A stretch of DNA of 5,737 bases. It comes from Betaproteobacteria bacterium (GTDB lineage: Bacteria > Pseudomonadota > Gammaproteobacteria > Burkholderiales > Nitrosomonadaceae). The translations under genes and the position numbers were made by a program. The DNA lies in the NCBI GenBank assembly GCA_022601315.1, contig JAHZIU010000277.1:1-5737 (forward strand), written 5' to 3'. The notes beneath the pieces were generated by a model. The model searched no databases, had not been told where the DNA came from, and saw only the letters and a program-made list of their open reading frames with translations. Positions 1 through 5,737 of the stretch are shown here, piece after piece. Each line of letters opens with the position of its first letter. Within the stretch, counting starts at the first letter, position 1.

Positions 1-87
1 GCAGCCAGTATTTTCCATTATGGAGAGTTTACGGTGCAACAAGCCAAACTGCGGATGGCAGAACATGGTATTGAAGTGCGTTTGTAA
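1..87 (+). CDS. hisF: Imidazole glycerol phosphate synthase cyclase subunit HisF, C-terminal end (partial)
   Basis: The frame opening at base 1 codes for 28 residues (AASIFHYGEFTVQQAKL...) and ends in TAA at 85-87. The AASIFHYGE segment followed by a short helix and a terminal GIEVRL is the characteristic end of HisF, the (beta/alpha)8-barrel cyclase that with HisH converts PRFAR and glutamine-derived ammonia to imidazole glycerol phosphate and AICAR in the cytoplasm. Only the last strand-loop and helix are present; the catalytic aspartates lie upstream of the window. The following hisI and hisE genes on the same strand support the call. The 5' end is cut by the window edge, not truncated biologically as far as can be seen. 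Confidence 0.93.
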   Translation, partial: AASIFHYGEFTVQQAKLRMAEHGIEVRL

Positions 88-158
88 TGATAGAATATGT
101 TCATATATATTTTGAGAAGTAATAAAATTGCTTACTATTTTTTCAAAAACTAAAGCTT
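88..158 (+). other. hisF–hisI intergenic gap with weak hairpin and possible internal promoter
   Basis: This 71-bp gap is very AT-rich and unusually long for two consecutive his genes. It holds a short inverted repeat ATATG-TT-CATAT (95-106). A weak two-part hairpin follows: outer arms TTTTGA (110-115) and TCAAAA (143-148), inner arms AGTAA (118-122) and TTACT (132-136), with a run of six T at 138-143. The same bases can be read as a sigma70-like pair, TTGAGA (112-117), 18 bp, TATTTT (136-141), which could drive hisI onward. Neither reading is strong: the stem is AT-only apart from a few pairs, and the -10 matches four of six. No clear Shine-Dalgarno sequence precedes the hisI ATG. Confidence 0.3.
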
Positions 159-548
159 ATGTCTGATTGTTGGCTTAGTAAAATCAATTGGTCAGACGAT
201 GGACTGATACCAGTTATCGCCCAGGAGAGCAGCAGCGGAAAAATGCTGATGGTTGCCTGGATGAATCGAGAAGCACTAAGGCTGACCGTTGAGAAACGTG
301 AAGCAGTGTACTGGTCGCGCTCTCGCAAAAAACTTTGGCACAAAGGTGAAGAGTCTGGTCACATTCAAAAGGTAAAAGACATTTATTTGGACTGTGATGA
401 GGATGTTTTGTTGTTATCTGTAGAACAGATTGGTGGAATTGCTTGTCATACTGGGCGACACAGTTGTTTTTTTAAAAAGCTGGAGGATGAACAGTGGGTA
501 GTTACTACGCCGATATTAAAAGACCCAAAGGCAATCTATAGCAAATGA
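159..548 (+). CDS. hisI: Phosphoribosyl-AMP cyclohydrolase HisI
   Basis: This 129-residue protein has the usual length of monofunctional HisI. It catalyses the third step of histidine biosynthesis, opening the adenine ring of PR-AMP to give ProFAR, and acts as a cytoplasmic zinc- and magnesium-dependent dimer. Visible family signatures are [10 protein letters not shown] (31-40), the [18 protein letters not shown] block (51-68), the acidic metal site DCDED (78-82: D78, D80, D82) and the zinc cysteines C79, C96 and C103 in [11 protein letters not shown]. The ATG at 159 gives the expected N-terminus, though no good ribosome binding site precedes it. The stop codon overlaps the hisE start as ATGA, suggesting translational coupling. 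HisI is separate from HisE here, unlike the fused enterobacterial protein. Confidence 0.97.
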   Translation: MSDCWLSKINWSDDGLIPVIAQESSSGKMLMVAWMNREALRLTVEKREAVYWSRSRKKLWHKGEESGHIQKVKDIYLDCDEDVLLLSVEQIGGIACHTGRHSCFFKKLEDEQWVVTTPILKDPKAIYSK

Positions 549-871
549 CTGATTCGACGATTCTTAATCGACTAGCAGAAACAATTGAAGCGCGCAAACA
601 GGCGGATGCTGCCAGCTCATATGTCTCTAAGCTATTACATGATGGAGAAGAGAAAATACTAAAAAAGATTGCTGAGGAATCCGCTGAAGTATTGATGGCA
701 TCTAAGGATGGAGACGCACAGCATGTAGTACGAGAAACAGCCGATCTGTGGTTTCATTGCTTAATATTGTTAGCCTATCATGGACTAACGCCTGACGATG
801 TGTTGGCAGAATTACAAAGACGTGAAGGAATATCCGGCATTGACGAGAAGGCTTCACGCAAATCAGGATAA
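545..871 (+). CDS. hisE: Phosphoribosyl-ATP pyrophosphatase HisE
   Basis: This 108-residue protein matches the normal size of stand-alone HisE, which hydrolyses PR-ATP to PR-AMP and pyrophosphate, the step just before HisI. It belongs to the all-alpha MazG-like NTP pyrophosphohydrolase superfamily. The magnesium-binding signature ExxE-(15 residues)-ExxD is visible as E45-S-A-E48 and E64-T-A-D67, and [20 protein letters not shown] (25-44) is the typical HisE N-terminal block. The ATG at 545 overlaps the hisI stop by four bases, so the two enzymes of consecutive steps are probably made in a coupled way. The tail after residue 97 ([12 protein letters not shown]) is polar and carries no recognised motif. 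Confidence 0.97.
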   Translation: MTDSTILNRLAETIEARKQADAASSYVSKLLHDGEEKILKKIAEESAEVLMASKDGDAQHVVRETADLWFHCLILLAYHGLTPDDVLAELQRREGISGIDEKASRKSG

Positions 872-874
872 AAC

Positions 875-1225
875 ATGAATAACTGTATTTTTTGCAAAAT
901 TGTACGCGATGAAATTCCGGCAAAGAAAATCCATGAAGATGATGATATTATTGCGTTTAACGATATTAACCCTGCTGCACCCGTACACATCTTGCTAATA
1001 CCCAAGCAACATATTGCCTCATTATCCGAGACCGAAGAACTTCACCGGGACCTACTAGGGAAAATGTTACTATCCATTCCGAAATTAGCAAGAGATCAGG
1101 GATGCACAGATGGTTATCGTACAATTATTAATACTGGACATGTTGGTGGACAAGAAGTTTTTCATCTGCATATCCATATTATCGGTGGTAAAGAGCGCTT
1201 ACCTGCCATGATTCATCAAAGCTAG
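875..1225 (+). CDS. HIT (histidine triad) family nucleotide-binding hydrolase, HinT-like
   Basis: This 116-residue protein is the usual length for the HinT/PKCI branch of the HIT superfamily, purine nucleoside phosphoramidases that cleave AMP-N bonds, such as AMP-lysine and other adenylated intermediates. The active-site triad HLHIH (H97, H99, H101) lies in the [11 protein letters not shown] block, with H101-I-I-G-G following. C4 and C7 (CIFC) match the N-terminal zinc-type CxxC of many bacterial members. [20 protein letters not shown] (28-47) is the conserved nucleotide-binding core. The start is 3 bp after the hisE stop, so it is very likely in the his transcript. A HIT gene between hisE and tatA is a recurrent betaproteobacterial arrangement; whether it has a histidine-pathway role is unproven. 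Confidence 0.94.
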   Translation: MNNCIFCKIVRDEIPAKKIHEDDDIIAFNDINPAAPVHILLIPKQHIASLSETEELHRDLLGKMLLSIPKLARDQGCTDGYRTIINTGHVGGQEVFHLHIHIIGGKERLPAMIHQS

Positions 1226-1243
1226 CGCCTCGTTCCACTAAAA

Positions 1244-1248
1244 AGGAG
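1244..1248 (+). promoter_or_regulatory. Ribosome binding site that decides the tatA start
   Basis: AGGAG lies 3 nt before the ATG at 1252 but 6 nt before the next in-frame ATG at 1255. The latter is near the optimum and gives the N-terminus MGTFSIWHW, which matches the usual TatA MGSFSIWHW pattern. The second ATG is therefore the preferred start. Confidence 0.7.
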
Positions 1249-1254
1249 AAAATG

Positions 1255-1665
1255 ATGGGTACATTCAGTATTTGGCATTGGTTGGTCGTGTTGGTAATTG
1301 TTGTACTTGTATTTGGCACAAAGAAATTGCGCAACTTGGGCGGCGATCTCGGAAGTGCATTAAAGGGTTTTAAGGAAGGAATGAAAGATGCAAACTCAGA
1401 TACAAACAGTACTGCATCTCATTCACCGGATATCAATAGTCAAGCATTAGAAGGTGAAGTAAAAGAAAAGACCTCAACGACCAGCTTCAAACAGCCACCG
1501 CAAAACCAAGCGACGGATAACACAGAGAAGAGAGCAGTGAACACACAAAATTCTACTGATACTAAGAATGAGCCGAAGATTGTCAATGTAACGACTGCGC
1601 CAGGAGAAATAAATAACGTAATCAACAGTGATGAAACCAAAATAAACATACAAACCAAAGGTTGA
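1255..1665 (+). CDS. tatA: Twin-arginine translocase pore-forming subunit TatA, with long polar tail
   Basis: TatA oligomerises around the TatBC receptor to let folded proteins with RR signal peptides cross the inner membrane. The sequence shows the short N-terminal membrane helix ([14 protein letters not shown]), the FG hinge, and the amphipathic helix [20 protein letters not shown]. From about residue 45 the protein becomes a roughly 90-residue low-complexity tail rich in N, T, S, K, E and Q with no recognised motif. Total length is 136 residues from the ATG at 1255 (137 from 1252), against about 70-90 for most TatA. The IWHW start and [10 protein letters not shown] hinge fit TatA, not TatB. 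It follows the HIT gene by 29 bp with a strong ribosome binding site and precedes tatB and tatC. Confidence 0.95.
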   Translation: MGTFSIWHWLVVLVIVVLVFGTKKLRNLGGDLGSALKGFKEGMKDANSDTNSTASHSPDINSQALEGEVKEKTSTTSFKQPPQNQATDNTEKRAVNTQNSTDTKNEPKIVNVTTAPGEINNVINSDETKINIQTKG

Positions 1666-1689
1666 TTGGATTCCTAATCCATAAATCAA
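1662..1689 (+). other. Imperfect hairpin over the tatA stop codon
   Basis: TTGATT (1662-1667) pairs with AATCAA (1684-1689), and GGATT (1668-1672) pairs with AATCC (1676-1680). This makes an 11-bp stem with a 3-nt loop (CCT) and a 3-nt bulge (ATA) on one side. The left arm includes the tatA TGA. No T-run follows, so it is not a standard intrinsic terminator; an mRNA-stabilising or processing structure is the more natural reading. Function is inferred only. Confidence 0.45.
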
Positions 1690-1701
1690 TCAGCACATTA
1701 A

Positions 1702-1718
1702 TACATATAATTTATGTA
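1702..1718 (+). promoter_or_regulatory. Dyad with perfect TATAAT just before tatB
   Basis: TACATA (1702-1707) and TATGTA (1713-1718) form a 6-bp inverted repeat around TAATT, ending 5 nt before the tatB ATG. The overlapping bases 1706-1711 read TATAAT, an exact -10 consensus, but no convincing -35 lies 16-18 bp upstream. The site also replaces the position where a Shine-Dalgarno sequence would sit. It may simply be AT-rich sequence, a weak promoter giving an almost leaderless tatB mRNA, or a structure limiting tatB translation. Confidence 0.3.
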
Positions 1719-1723
1719 ATAAA

Positions 1724-2134
1724 ATGTTTGATATCAGTTTCTTGGAAATAATGATCATCTCAGTGGTTGCATTGATTGTGGTCGGACCGGAAAGGCTTCC
1801 CCAAGTGGCGCGTACACTTGGTCATTTGTTTGCGCGTTGCCGCGGCTATGTTTATAGTATTAAAACGGATATTCACAATGAAATCCGCATGGAAGAACTG
1901 ACAAAAATGCATGCTTCTGTACAGGAATCGGCACAATCCATTGAAGACTCATTTCGTCAGGAGATTGACGAACTGAAATCAACCGCAAATATTGCTTCCT
2001 TAGATAAATCATCAACTGCTGTAAAAACTGAAGCAAAATCACCCGAAGATCCACCAATATCCTCCCCACCACCACAGCAAAAATCAGAAACAAGCGAGCC
2101 GTTACAGAATACTACTGATAAGGATCAAAAATAG
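1724..2134 (+). CDS. tatB: Twin-arginine translocase subunit TatB
   Basis: TatB binds TatC and forms the receptor complex that recognises twin-arginine signal peptides. The N-terminus MFDISFLEIMIISVVALIVV is a single membrane helix carrying the TatB-typical polar E8, followed by the hallmark GPERLP (21-26) and an amphipathic helix QVARTLGHLFARCRGYV. Residues about 50-90 are charged and helical; residues about 100-136 form a disordered, proline-rich tail (DPPISSPPPQQ). At 136 residues the length is normal for TatB. VGPERLP distinguishes it from TatA. It begins 58 bp after tatA with no recognisable ribosome binding site, unlike tatA itself. Confidence 0.96.
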   Translation: MFDISFLEIMIISVVALIVVGPERLPQVARTLGHLFARCRGYVYSIKTDIHNEIRMEELTKMHASVQESAQSIEDSFRQEIDELKSTANIASLDKSSTAVKTEAKSPEDPPISSPPPQQKSETSEPLQNTTDKDQK

Positions 2135-2177
2135 CAGCTACCACCGCTAATCTGAAGCCTGCCGATGCCTATTAACT

Positions 2178-2978
2178 ATGATGAATACTGAAGGCTCACT
2201 TTTATCACATTTGGTGGAATTACGTACCAGGGTGATACGTATTCTAGCTGGACTGCTGCTCGGATTTCTTCCTTGTGCAATTTATGCCCGTGAATTGTAT
2301 ACTTTATTGGCGCAACCCTTGTTGGAGAAGCTTCCACTAGGCGGCCAAATGATTGCTACTGATGTGGCGACACCATTTTTTGTCCCTATGAAGGTTGCCT
2401 TGATGATGGCATTTGTCATTACGCTACCGCATACGCTTTATCAATTATGGGGATTTGTTGCGCCTGGTTTGTATGCACATGAAAAGCGTTTGGCCTTGCC
2501 GTTGGTAATTGTCAGCAGTCTATTGTTTCTTTTTGGCATGGCCTTTGCTTATTTTGCAGTACTACCGTTGGTATTTGAGTTTATTACATTTTTTGCGCCT
2601 GATGGCGTTGCAGTGATGACGGATATTGGCAAATATGTCAGCTTTGTCTTGTCGATGTTTTTTGCTTTTGGAATTACATTTGAAGTCCCTGTATTGATCA
2701 TGGTATTAGTGCGAACAGGCATGATATCAACTGATAAACTCAAGGAAATTCGTCCTTATGTCATTGTCGGCGCATTTGTCATTGCTGCAATTGTTACACC
2801 GCCAGATGTTATTTCACAATTTATGCTGGCTGTACCCTTGCTACTGCTGTATGAGCTGGGAATCTTTATAGCTGCGCTTACTATCAGAAAACAGAAAGAA
2901 GCAGCTCAAACTGAAATGGCGGCACAAACTGGAAATGAAAAGTCAGAAAATAAAGACGTCAGTGAGAAAAATGACTGA
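2178..2978 (+). CDS. tatC: Twin-arginine translocase subunit TatC
   Basis: TatC is the six-helix inner-membrane protein that directly binds the RR motif of Tat substrates. At 266 residues it is slightly longer than the common 240-260. Conserved positions are visible: HLVELRTR (11-18, with E14), VAPGLYAHEK (94-103; E102 matches the E. coli E103 signal-binding residue), FFAFGITFEVPV (161-172; E169 matches E170) and TPPDVISQ (207-214; D210 matches D211). The last roughly 30 residues are charged, cytoplasmic and unconserved. Two ATGs in tandem (2178, 2181) are both possible starts; neither has a clear ribosome binding site. The gene follows tatB by 43 bp and ends in a probable terminator. Confidence 0.97.
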   Translation: MMNTEGSLLSHLVELRTRVIRILAGLLLGFLPCAIYARELYTLLAQPLLEKLPLGGQMIATDVATPFFVPMKVALMMAFVITLPHTLYQLWGFVAPGLYAHEKRLALPLVIVSSLLFLFGMAFAYFAVLPLVFEFITFFAPDGVAVMTDIGKYVSFVLSMFFAFGITFEVPVLIMVLVRTGMISTDKLKEIRPYVIVGAFVIAAIVTPPDVISQFMLAVPLLLLYELGIFIAALTIRKQKEAAQTEMAAQTGNEKSENKDVSEKND

Positions 2979-3003
2979 CTGATATGCTCAGTATCGGTCT
3001 TTT
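2977..3003 (+). terminator. Intrinsic terminator at the end of tatC
   Basis: GACTGATA (2977-2984) pairs with TATCGGTC (2992-2999) in an 8-bp stem with one G·U pair and a 7-nt loop, followed at once by TTTT (3000-3003). The left arm starts inside the tatC TGA stop codon. It is well placed to end the his-HIT-tat transcription unit and isolate it from the downstream copper genes. The T-run is short, so termination may be incomplete. Confidence 0.65.
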
Positions 3004-3100
3004 CTATGGCTGAATAATGAAACCAACTGCTTGTTTTTGGCTCTAACCAAATATGATCAATATAGAATTCATGGTATTTGCTTCAACCTAAAATCCTAAG

Positions 3101-3128
3101 TTGAATAACGCTTACAGTACATTATTAT
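3101..3128 (+). promoter_or_regulatory. Candidate sigma70-like promoter for the histidine-rich gene and copA
   Basis: TTGAAT (3101-3106) and TATTAT (3123-3128) are separated by 16 bp and match four and five of six consensus bases. Transcription would start near 3135, leaving a leader of about 120 nt before the ATG at 3254. The -10 lies inside the dyad ACATTA-TTATT-TAATGT (3119-3135), a possible regulator site. AT-rich sequence makes chance matches likely. Confidence 0.35.
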
Positions 3129-3241
3129 TTAATGTGTACCAAGAGATGGATTGACCGTTGCTGAAACGACCAACTGAGTATTTTAGGTTAAACAATTTCT
3201 CATGTTTTACACTTATTCTACTGCCCTGCCGTTAACTGGCT

Positions 3242-3247
3242 AGGAGG
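3242..3247 (+). promoter_or_regulatory. Strong ribosome binding site of the histidine-rich gene
   Basis: A perfect AGGAGG lies 6 nt before the ATG at 3254. It fixes the start of this otherwise unfamiliar gene and indicates efficient translation, in contrast to tatB, tatC and hisI, which lack a clear site. Confidence 0.8.
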
Positions 3248-3253
3248 CAAGTT

Positions 3254-3847
3254 ATGTCAAAAAACCATATTACTAGAAACGTTTTGTATATAGGGAGTTC
3301 GGTTATTTTAATATTCAGTTTAATGAATATTAAGTTTACGCTGGCTCAGTCTATAGGCACCCATTCAACAATGCAGCAACAGGTCAACCCAGGTACACAG
3401 CGACATGCGCATGTTCCAAAGCCTAACGCCAAGCCAAATCTGAGCATGCCAAGCAGAACAATCAATCGTGTCGGCACCATGATTGGCGCCAGAAACAGCA
3501 TCAGCATTAAGAGTACCGATGCAGGAATCATTCACCCACCTCCCCCAGGTGCGGCCTGTATTAACTGTGGCGTAGTTGATTTCATCAATATTCCAGGCCA
3601 CGGAAACAGTTTAAACGCAATTGCTGCTGGTGTGGTAGCTGGAACAATAGCGCGAAGCATTGGCCAAAATGGCACACATCCTCACAACACTCTCCACCCA
3701 AATGCGGCAACACATCATCATAACTATGATGTTGGAATTACCATGCAGGATGGTAGTCAAGCGATTATTTCGATGCCGGATGCGCCACAATTTCATCGTG
3801 GTGATGCGGTTCAGTTGATTGATGGCGTGCTGGTGCCACATTATTAA
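3254..3847 (+). CDS. Secreted histidine-rich CxxC protein, distantly like the glycine-zipper 17-kDa antigen family
   Basis: I do not recognise this 197-residue protein by name. It has a positively charged N-terminus, a hydrophobic core (VLYIGSSVILIFSLM, 10-24) and a likely Sec cleavage after A31 (TLA-QS), so it should be exported. The mature part is rich in histidine (13 in about 166 residues), clustered at 142-156 as HPHNTLHPNAATHHH, and has a proline-rich HPPPPGAACINC segment with C102 and C105. From C102 the order CxxCGVV, a short small-residue segment (A122, G126, G130 at 4-residue steps), then YDVGITMQDGS and GDAVQLIDGVL resembles, from memory, glycine-zipper 2TM (Rick_17kDa-type) proteins, with the second zipper replaced by the histidine cluster. 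No lipobox is seen. It ends 22 bp before copA, so a periplasmic or outer-membrane metal-binding role is a reasonable inference, not shown. Confidence 0.8.
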   Translation: MSKNHITRNVLYIGSSVILIFSLMNIKFTLAQSIGTHSTMQQQVNPGTQRHAHVPKPNAKPNLSMPSRTINRVGTMIGARNSISIKSTDAGIIHPPPPGAACINCGVVDFINIPGHGNSLNAIAAGVVAGTIARSIGQNGTHPHNTLHPNAATHHHNYDVGITMQDGSQAIISMPDAPQFHRGDAVQLIDGVLVPHY

Positions 3848-3856
3848 TCGTTAACC

Positions 3857-3872
3857 AGGAACTATTATTTTG
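3857..3872 (+). promoter_or_regulatory. Ribosome binding site and TTG start codon of copA
   Basis: AGGA at 3857-3860 sits 9 nt before TTG at 3870-3872. The in-frame stop at 3852-3854 bounds the frame upstream. The next ATG (3915) is the methionine of the first GMTCAAC motif and would cut off the first beta-strand of the metal-binding domain, so TTG is preferred. Two ATT codons (3864, 3867) are less likely alternatives. Confidence 0.7.
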
Positions 3873-5737
3873 AATTCTCCAGCACTCAAACAAATTGAGC
3901 TGCCCATTGAAGGCATGACCTGTGCTGCTTGTGCGGCACGTATAGAAAACAATCTAAACAAGCTGTCCGGTGTTGAAGCTGTCGTGAATTTCGCTAATGA
4001 GAAAGCACGCGTACATTATGACGACGGACAAATAGAAACGAAAAAACTCATCGATACCATTGAGAAATCAGGTTTTCATATTGCCCCACAGTCTGTGCAG
4101 TTGCAATTACGCAAAATGACTTGCGCCGCATGTGGCAATCATATTGAAAAAGCACTGAATAAATTACCCGGCGTAACTGCCACTGTCAATGTTGCGACAG
4201 AAACAGCCAAAGTCAATTTTATCCCTGGATTGGCAACATTAGACAACATAATTGCTGCGGTAATTAACGCAGGCTATGATGCCAGCGTAATGAATGAAAC
4301 CAGTCATTCAGAAGAAAAAGCCCGACGTCTTGCTGCTTACCAATTGGAGTTGCGCTTATTCTGGATTTCAGCAGCACTTACCTTGCCAATGGTGCTCCAA
4401 ATGGGCGGCATGTTCACGGGTCATGGTATGGAAATTTTACCCAGATGGCTACAGTGGCTGTTGGCAACGCCGGTCCAATTCTGGATTGGTAAGCGATTTT
4501 ATACTGGTGCCTATCATGCTTTACGCAGCGGTGGCGCAAATATGGATGTGCTGATTGCTTTAGGCACCAGCATGGCCTACTTCTTCAGCGCAGTCGTTAC
4601 TGCATTTGCACTGGATCAACATATCTACTTTGAAGCCAGTGCGGCCATAATTACGTTGGTAATGTTGGGTAAGTTAATGGAAGCGCGCGCCAAAGGAAAA
4701 ACATCCGAAGCCATTGAAGCTCTGATCAGACTGCAACCTAAAACAGCACGGATTGAGCGCGATGGGGAAATTATTGAAGTTCCAGCAAATAGCTTGCAAG
4801 TCAATGATATTTTTATTGTACGCCCGGGTGAGAACTTACCTGTTGACGGTGTGGTTGTTGAAGGGTCATCGAGTATCAATGAATCTATGCTGACTGGTGA
4901 AAGCCTACCTGTCAGCAAGCAGGAAGGCGCAAAAGTATTTGCCGCAACCATTAATCAGCAAGGCCTGCTTAAATGCCGAGCCACCAGTGTAGGCGCACAT
5001 ACACAACTTGCAGCCATAATCCATCTGGTTGAAGAAGCACAGGGTTCCAAAGCACCGATTCAGCGAATGGCAGACAAAATTTCAGGCGTGTTTGTACCCA
5101 TTGTGGTGGTGATTAGTTTCCTAACTCTAGGAGTGACATGGTGGTTAATCGATGACTTTGTGACCGCACTCATCAATGCTGTCGCAGTATTAGTGATTGC
5201 CTGCCCATGTGCATTGGGTTTAGCGACACCAACTGCAATCATGGTCGGTACTGGCCGAGGCGCACAAGTTGGTGTTTTAGTTAAAAATGCAGAAGCTTTG
5301 GAACACGCTGAGAAAATTCAAACTCTTATCGTCGATAAAACCGGCACACTGACCGAAGGCAAACCGGAAGTGACCGATATTGTTCCAAATGAATCAATTA
5401 ACTCTCACCAACTGATTCAAATTGCCGCTTCATTGGAACAAGGATCAGAGCACCCATTGGCGCGCGCGGTAATGGATTGTGCGCAAAAAATGAATATTCA
5501 AACACAGCCCATCAAAGATTTTGCTGCCGTTACAGGTAATGGTGTCACGGCTTTCATTGATGACACCAAATACCTGCTTGGCTCACCCAAATTTCTATCT
5601 CAGCAGGGTGTAAATGTGGACACACAACAAATTACAACCTTGCAAGCAAAAGGTAAGACTGTTATTGGCATCGCATCCACTGCAAATAAAAGTTATCAAA
5701 TCCTCGGTTATTTAGCCATTGCAGACCGTTTGCGCGA
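3870..5737 (+). CDS. copA: Copper-exporting P1B-type ATPase CopA, partial at 3' end, TTG start
   Basis: This inner-membrane pump uses ATP to move Cu(I) from cytoplasm to periplasm. The window holds 622 residues; the family usually has about 750-830. In order: two N-terminal heavy-metal domains with GMTCAAC (C18, C21) and KMTCAAC (C85, C88); membrane helices from about residue 163; the actuator motif TGES (342-345); the ion-binding CPC (C445-P-C447) in [15 protein letters not shown]; the phosphorylation motif DKTGT (D489); and EHPLA (H528, P529) of the nucleotide-binding domain. The GDGxNDxP hinge and last helices lie beyond the edge. CPC plus GMTCxxC domains indicate Cu(I), possibly also Ag(I). 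An in-frame TAA at 3852 and the absence of an ATG before 3915 make TTG at 3870 the best start, with AGGA at 3857-3860. Confidence 0.95.
   Translation, partial: MNSPALKQIELPIEGMTCAACAARIENNLNKLSGVEAVVNFANEKARVHYDDGQIETKKLIDTIEKSGFHIAPQSVQLQLRKMTCAACGNHIEKALNKLPGVTATVNVATETAKVNFIPGLATLDNIIAAVINAGYDASVMNETSHSEEKARRLAAYQLELRLFWISAALTLPMVLQMGGMFTGHGMEILPRWLQWLLATPVQFWIGKRFYTGAYHALRSGGANMDVLIALGTSMAYFFSAVVTAFALDQHIYFEASAAIITLVMLGKLMEARAKGKTSEAIEALIRLQPKTARIERDGEIIEVPANSLQVNDIFIVRPGENLPVDGVVVEGSSSINESMLTGESLPVSKQEGAKVFAATINQQGLLKCRATSVGAHTQLAAIIHLVEEAQGSKAPIQRMADKISGVFVPIVVVISFLTLGVTWWLIDDFVTALINAVAVLVIACPCALGLATPTAIMVGTGRGAQVGVLVKNAEALEHAEKIQTLIVDKTGTLTEGKPEVTDIVPNESINSHQLIQIAASLEQGSEHPLARAVMDCAQKMNIQTQPIKDFAAVTGNGVTAFIDDTKYLLGSPKFLSQQGVNVDTQQITTLQAKGKTVIGIASTANKSYQILGYLAIADRLR

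Larger units (their letters stand above)
3004..3253. other. Gene-free regulatory stretch between tatC and the histidine-rich gene
   Basis: No convincing reading frame is present on either strand. The stretch holds the candidate promoter at 3101-3128 and a dyad ACATTA-TTATT-TAATGT (3119-3135). It also holds a perfect 10-bp inverted repeat AACCTAAAAT (3085-3094) / ATTTTAGGTT (3180-3189) with arms 85 bp apart, and a short dyad CGTT-N5-AACG (3156-3168) beside TTGACC (3151-3156). A typical CueR-type copper operator with long palindromic arms and 19-20 bp spacing is not evident. The region most probably carries the start of the histidine-rich gene–copA transcript. Confidence 0.5.

Noticed and set aside
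88..158. Strong terminator separating hisF from hisI
   Set aside because: The stem is short, AT-rich and interrupted; hisI would normally share the hisF transcript, so I kept it only as a low-confidence structure.
1252..1254. Upstream ATG as the tatA start
   Set aside because: Only 3 nt from AGGAG, whereas the next ATG at 1255 has 6-nt spacing and gives the usual MGTFSIWHW start.
2165..2191. Very short frame (MPINYDEY) overlapping the tatC start, as a possible leader peptide
   Set aside because: Eight codons without a clear ribosome binding site; too easily a chance occurrence.
3151..3184. TTGACC with a CGTT-N5-AACG dyad, resembling a MerR/CueR copper-responsive promoter
   Set aside because: The dyad arms are only 4 bp, and the sequence 19-20 bp downstream (GAGTAT) is a poor -10. 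The nearest TATTTT is 22 bp away, and the arms do not match the known CueR pattern.
3365..3841. Several reverse-strand frames opposite the histidine-rich gene
   Set aside because: Their M/H/W-rich products reflect the complement of the coding strand; the forward frame has AGGAGG, a signal peptide and a family-like C-terminus.
4294..4554. 86-codon forward reading frame inside copA
   Set aside because: It lies out of frame within the copA coding sequence, which shows continuous family motifs through this interval; its product is rich in W and C with no recognisable motif.
4625..4951. 108-codon reverse-strand frame opposite copA
   Set aside because: It is antisense to the conserved actuator domain including TGES; no ribosome binding site or family resemblance.

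Overview
The window reads as a chromosomal segment of a Gram-negative proteobacterium with moderately AT-rich DNA. The gene order hisF–hisI–hisE–HIT protein–tatA–tatB–tatC, with separate hisI and hisE genes (not the fused hisIE of enterics), is typical of betaproteobacteria. The TatA, TatB and TatC proteins look betaproteobacterial, and a Nitrosomonas-like organism is my best guess from memory of such clusters. The window alone does not prove this.

Region 1 (1-1225) is the end of a histidine biosynthesis operon. It holds the last 28 codons of hisF, a 71-bp AT-rich gap, then hisI and hisE overlapping by 4 bp (ATGA), and a HIT-family nucleotide hydrolase 3 bp later. Region 2 (1252-2978) encodes the complete twin-arginine translocase (TatA, TatB, TatC) on the same strand, so it may be co-transcribed with the his genes. 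The tatA/tatB junction carries two small hairpins and tatB has no visible ribosome binding site, which may relate to the unequal amounts of TatA and TatB/TatC that the machine needs. A hairpin with a T-run overlapping the tatC stop codon probably ends this transcription unit.

Region 3 (2979-3253) is a 275-bp gene-free stretch with one reasonable sigma70-like promoter, a small dyad and a widely spaced 10-bp inverted repeat. Region 4 (3254-5737) is a second unit. It begins with a secreted, histidine-rich protein with a CxxC motif, whose C-terminal half resembles the glycine-zipper 17-kDa outer-membrane antigen family. After 22 bp comes a P1B-type copper-exporting ATPase (CopA) with two N-terminal metal-binding domains; it starts at a TTG codon and runs off the right edge. 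The pairing suggests copper efflux with a periplasmic or outer-membrane metal-binding partner.

Most of the window is ordinary housekeeping sequence. The least described item is the histidine-rich protein next to copA. I saw no mobile element, CRISPR array, tRNA or rRNA.
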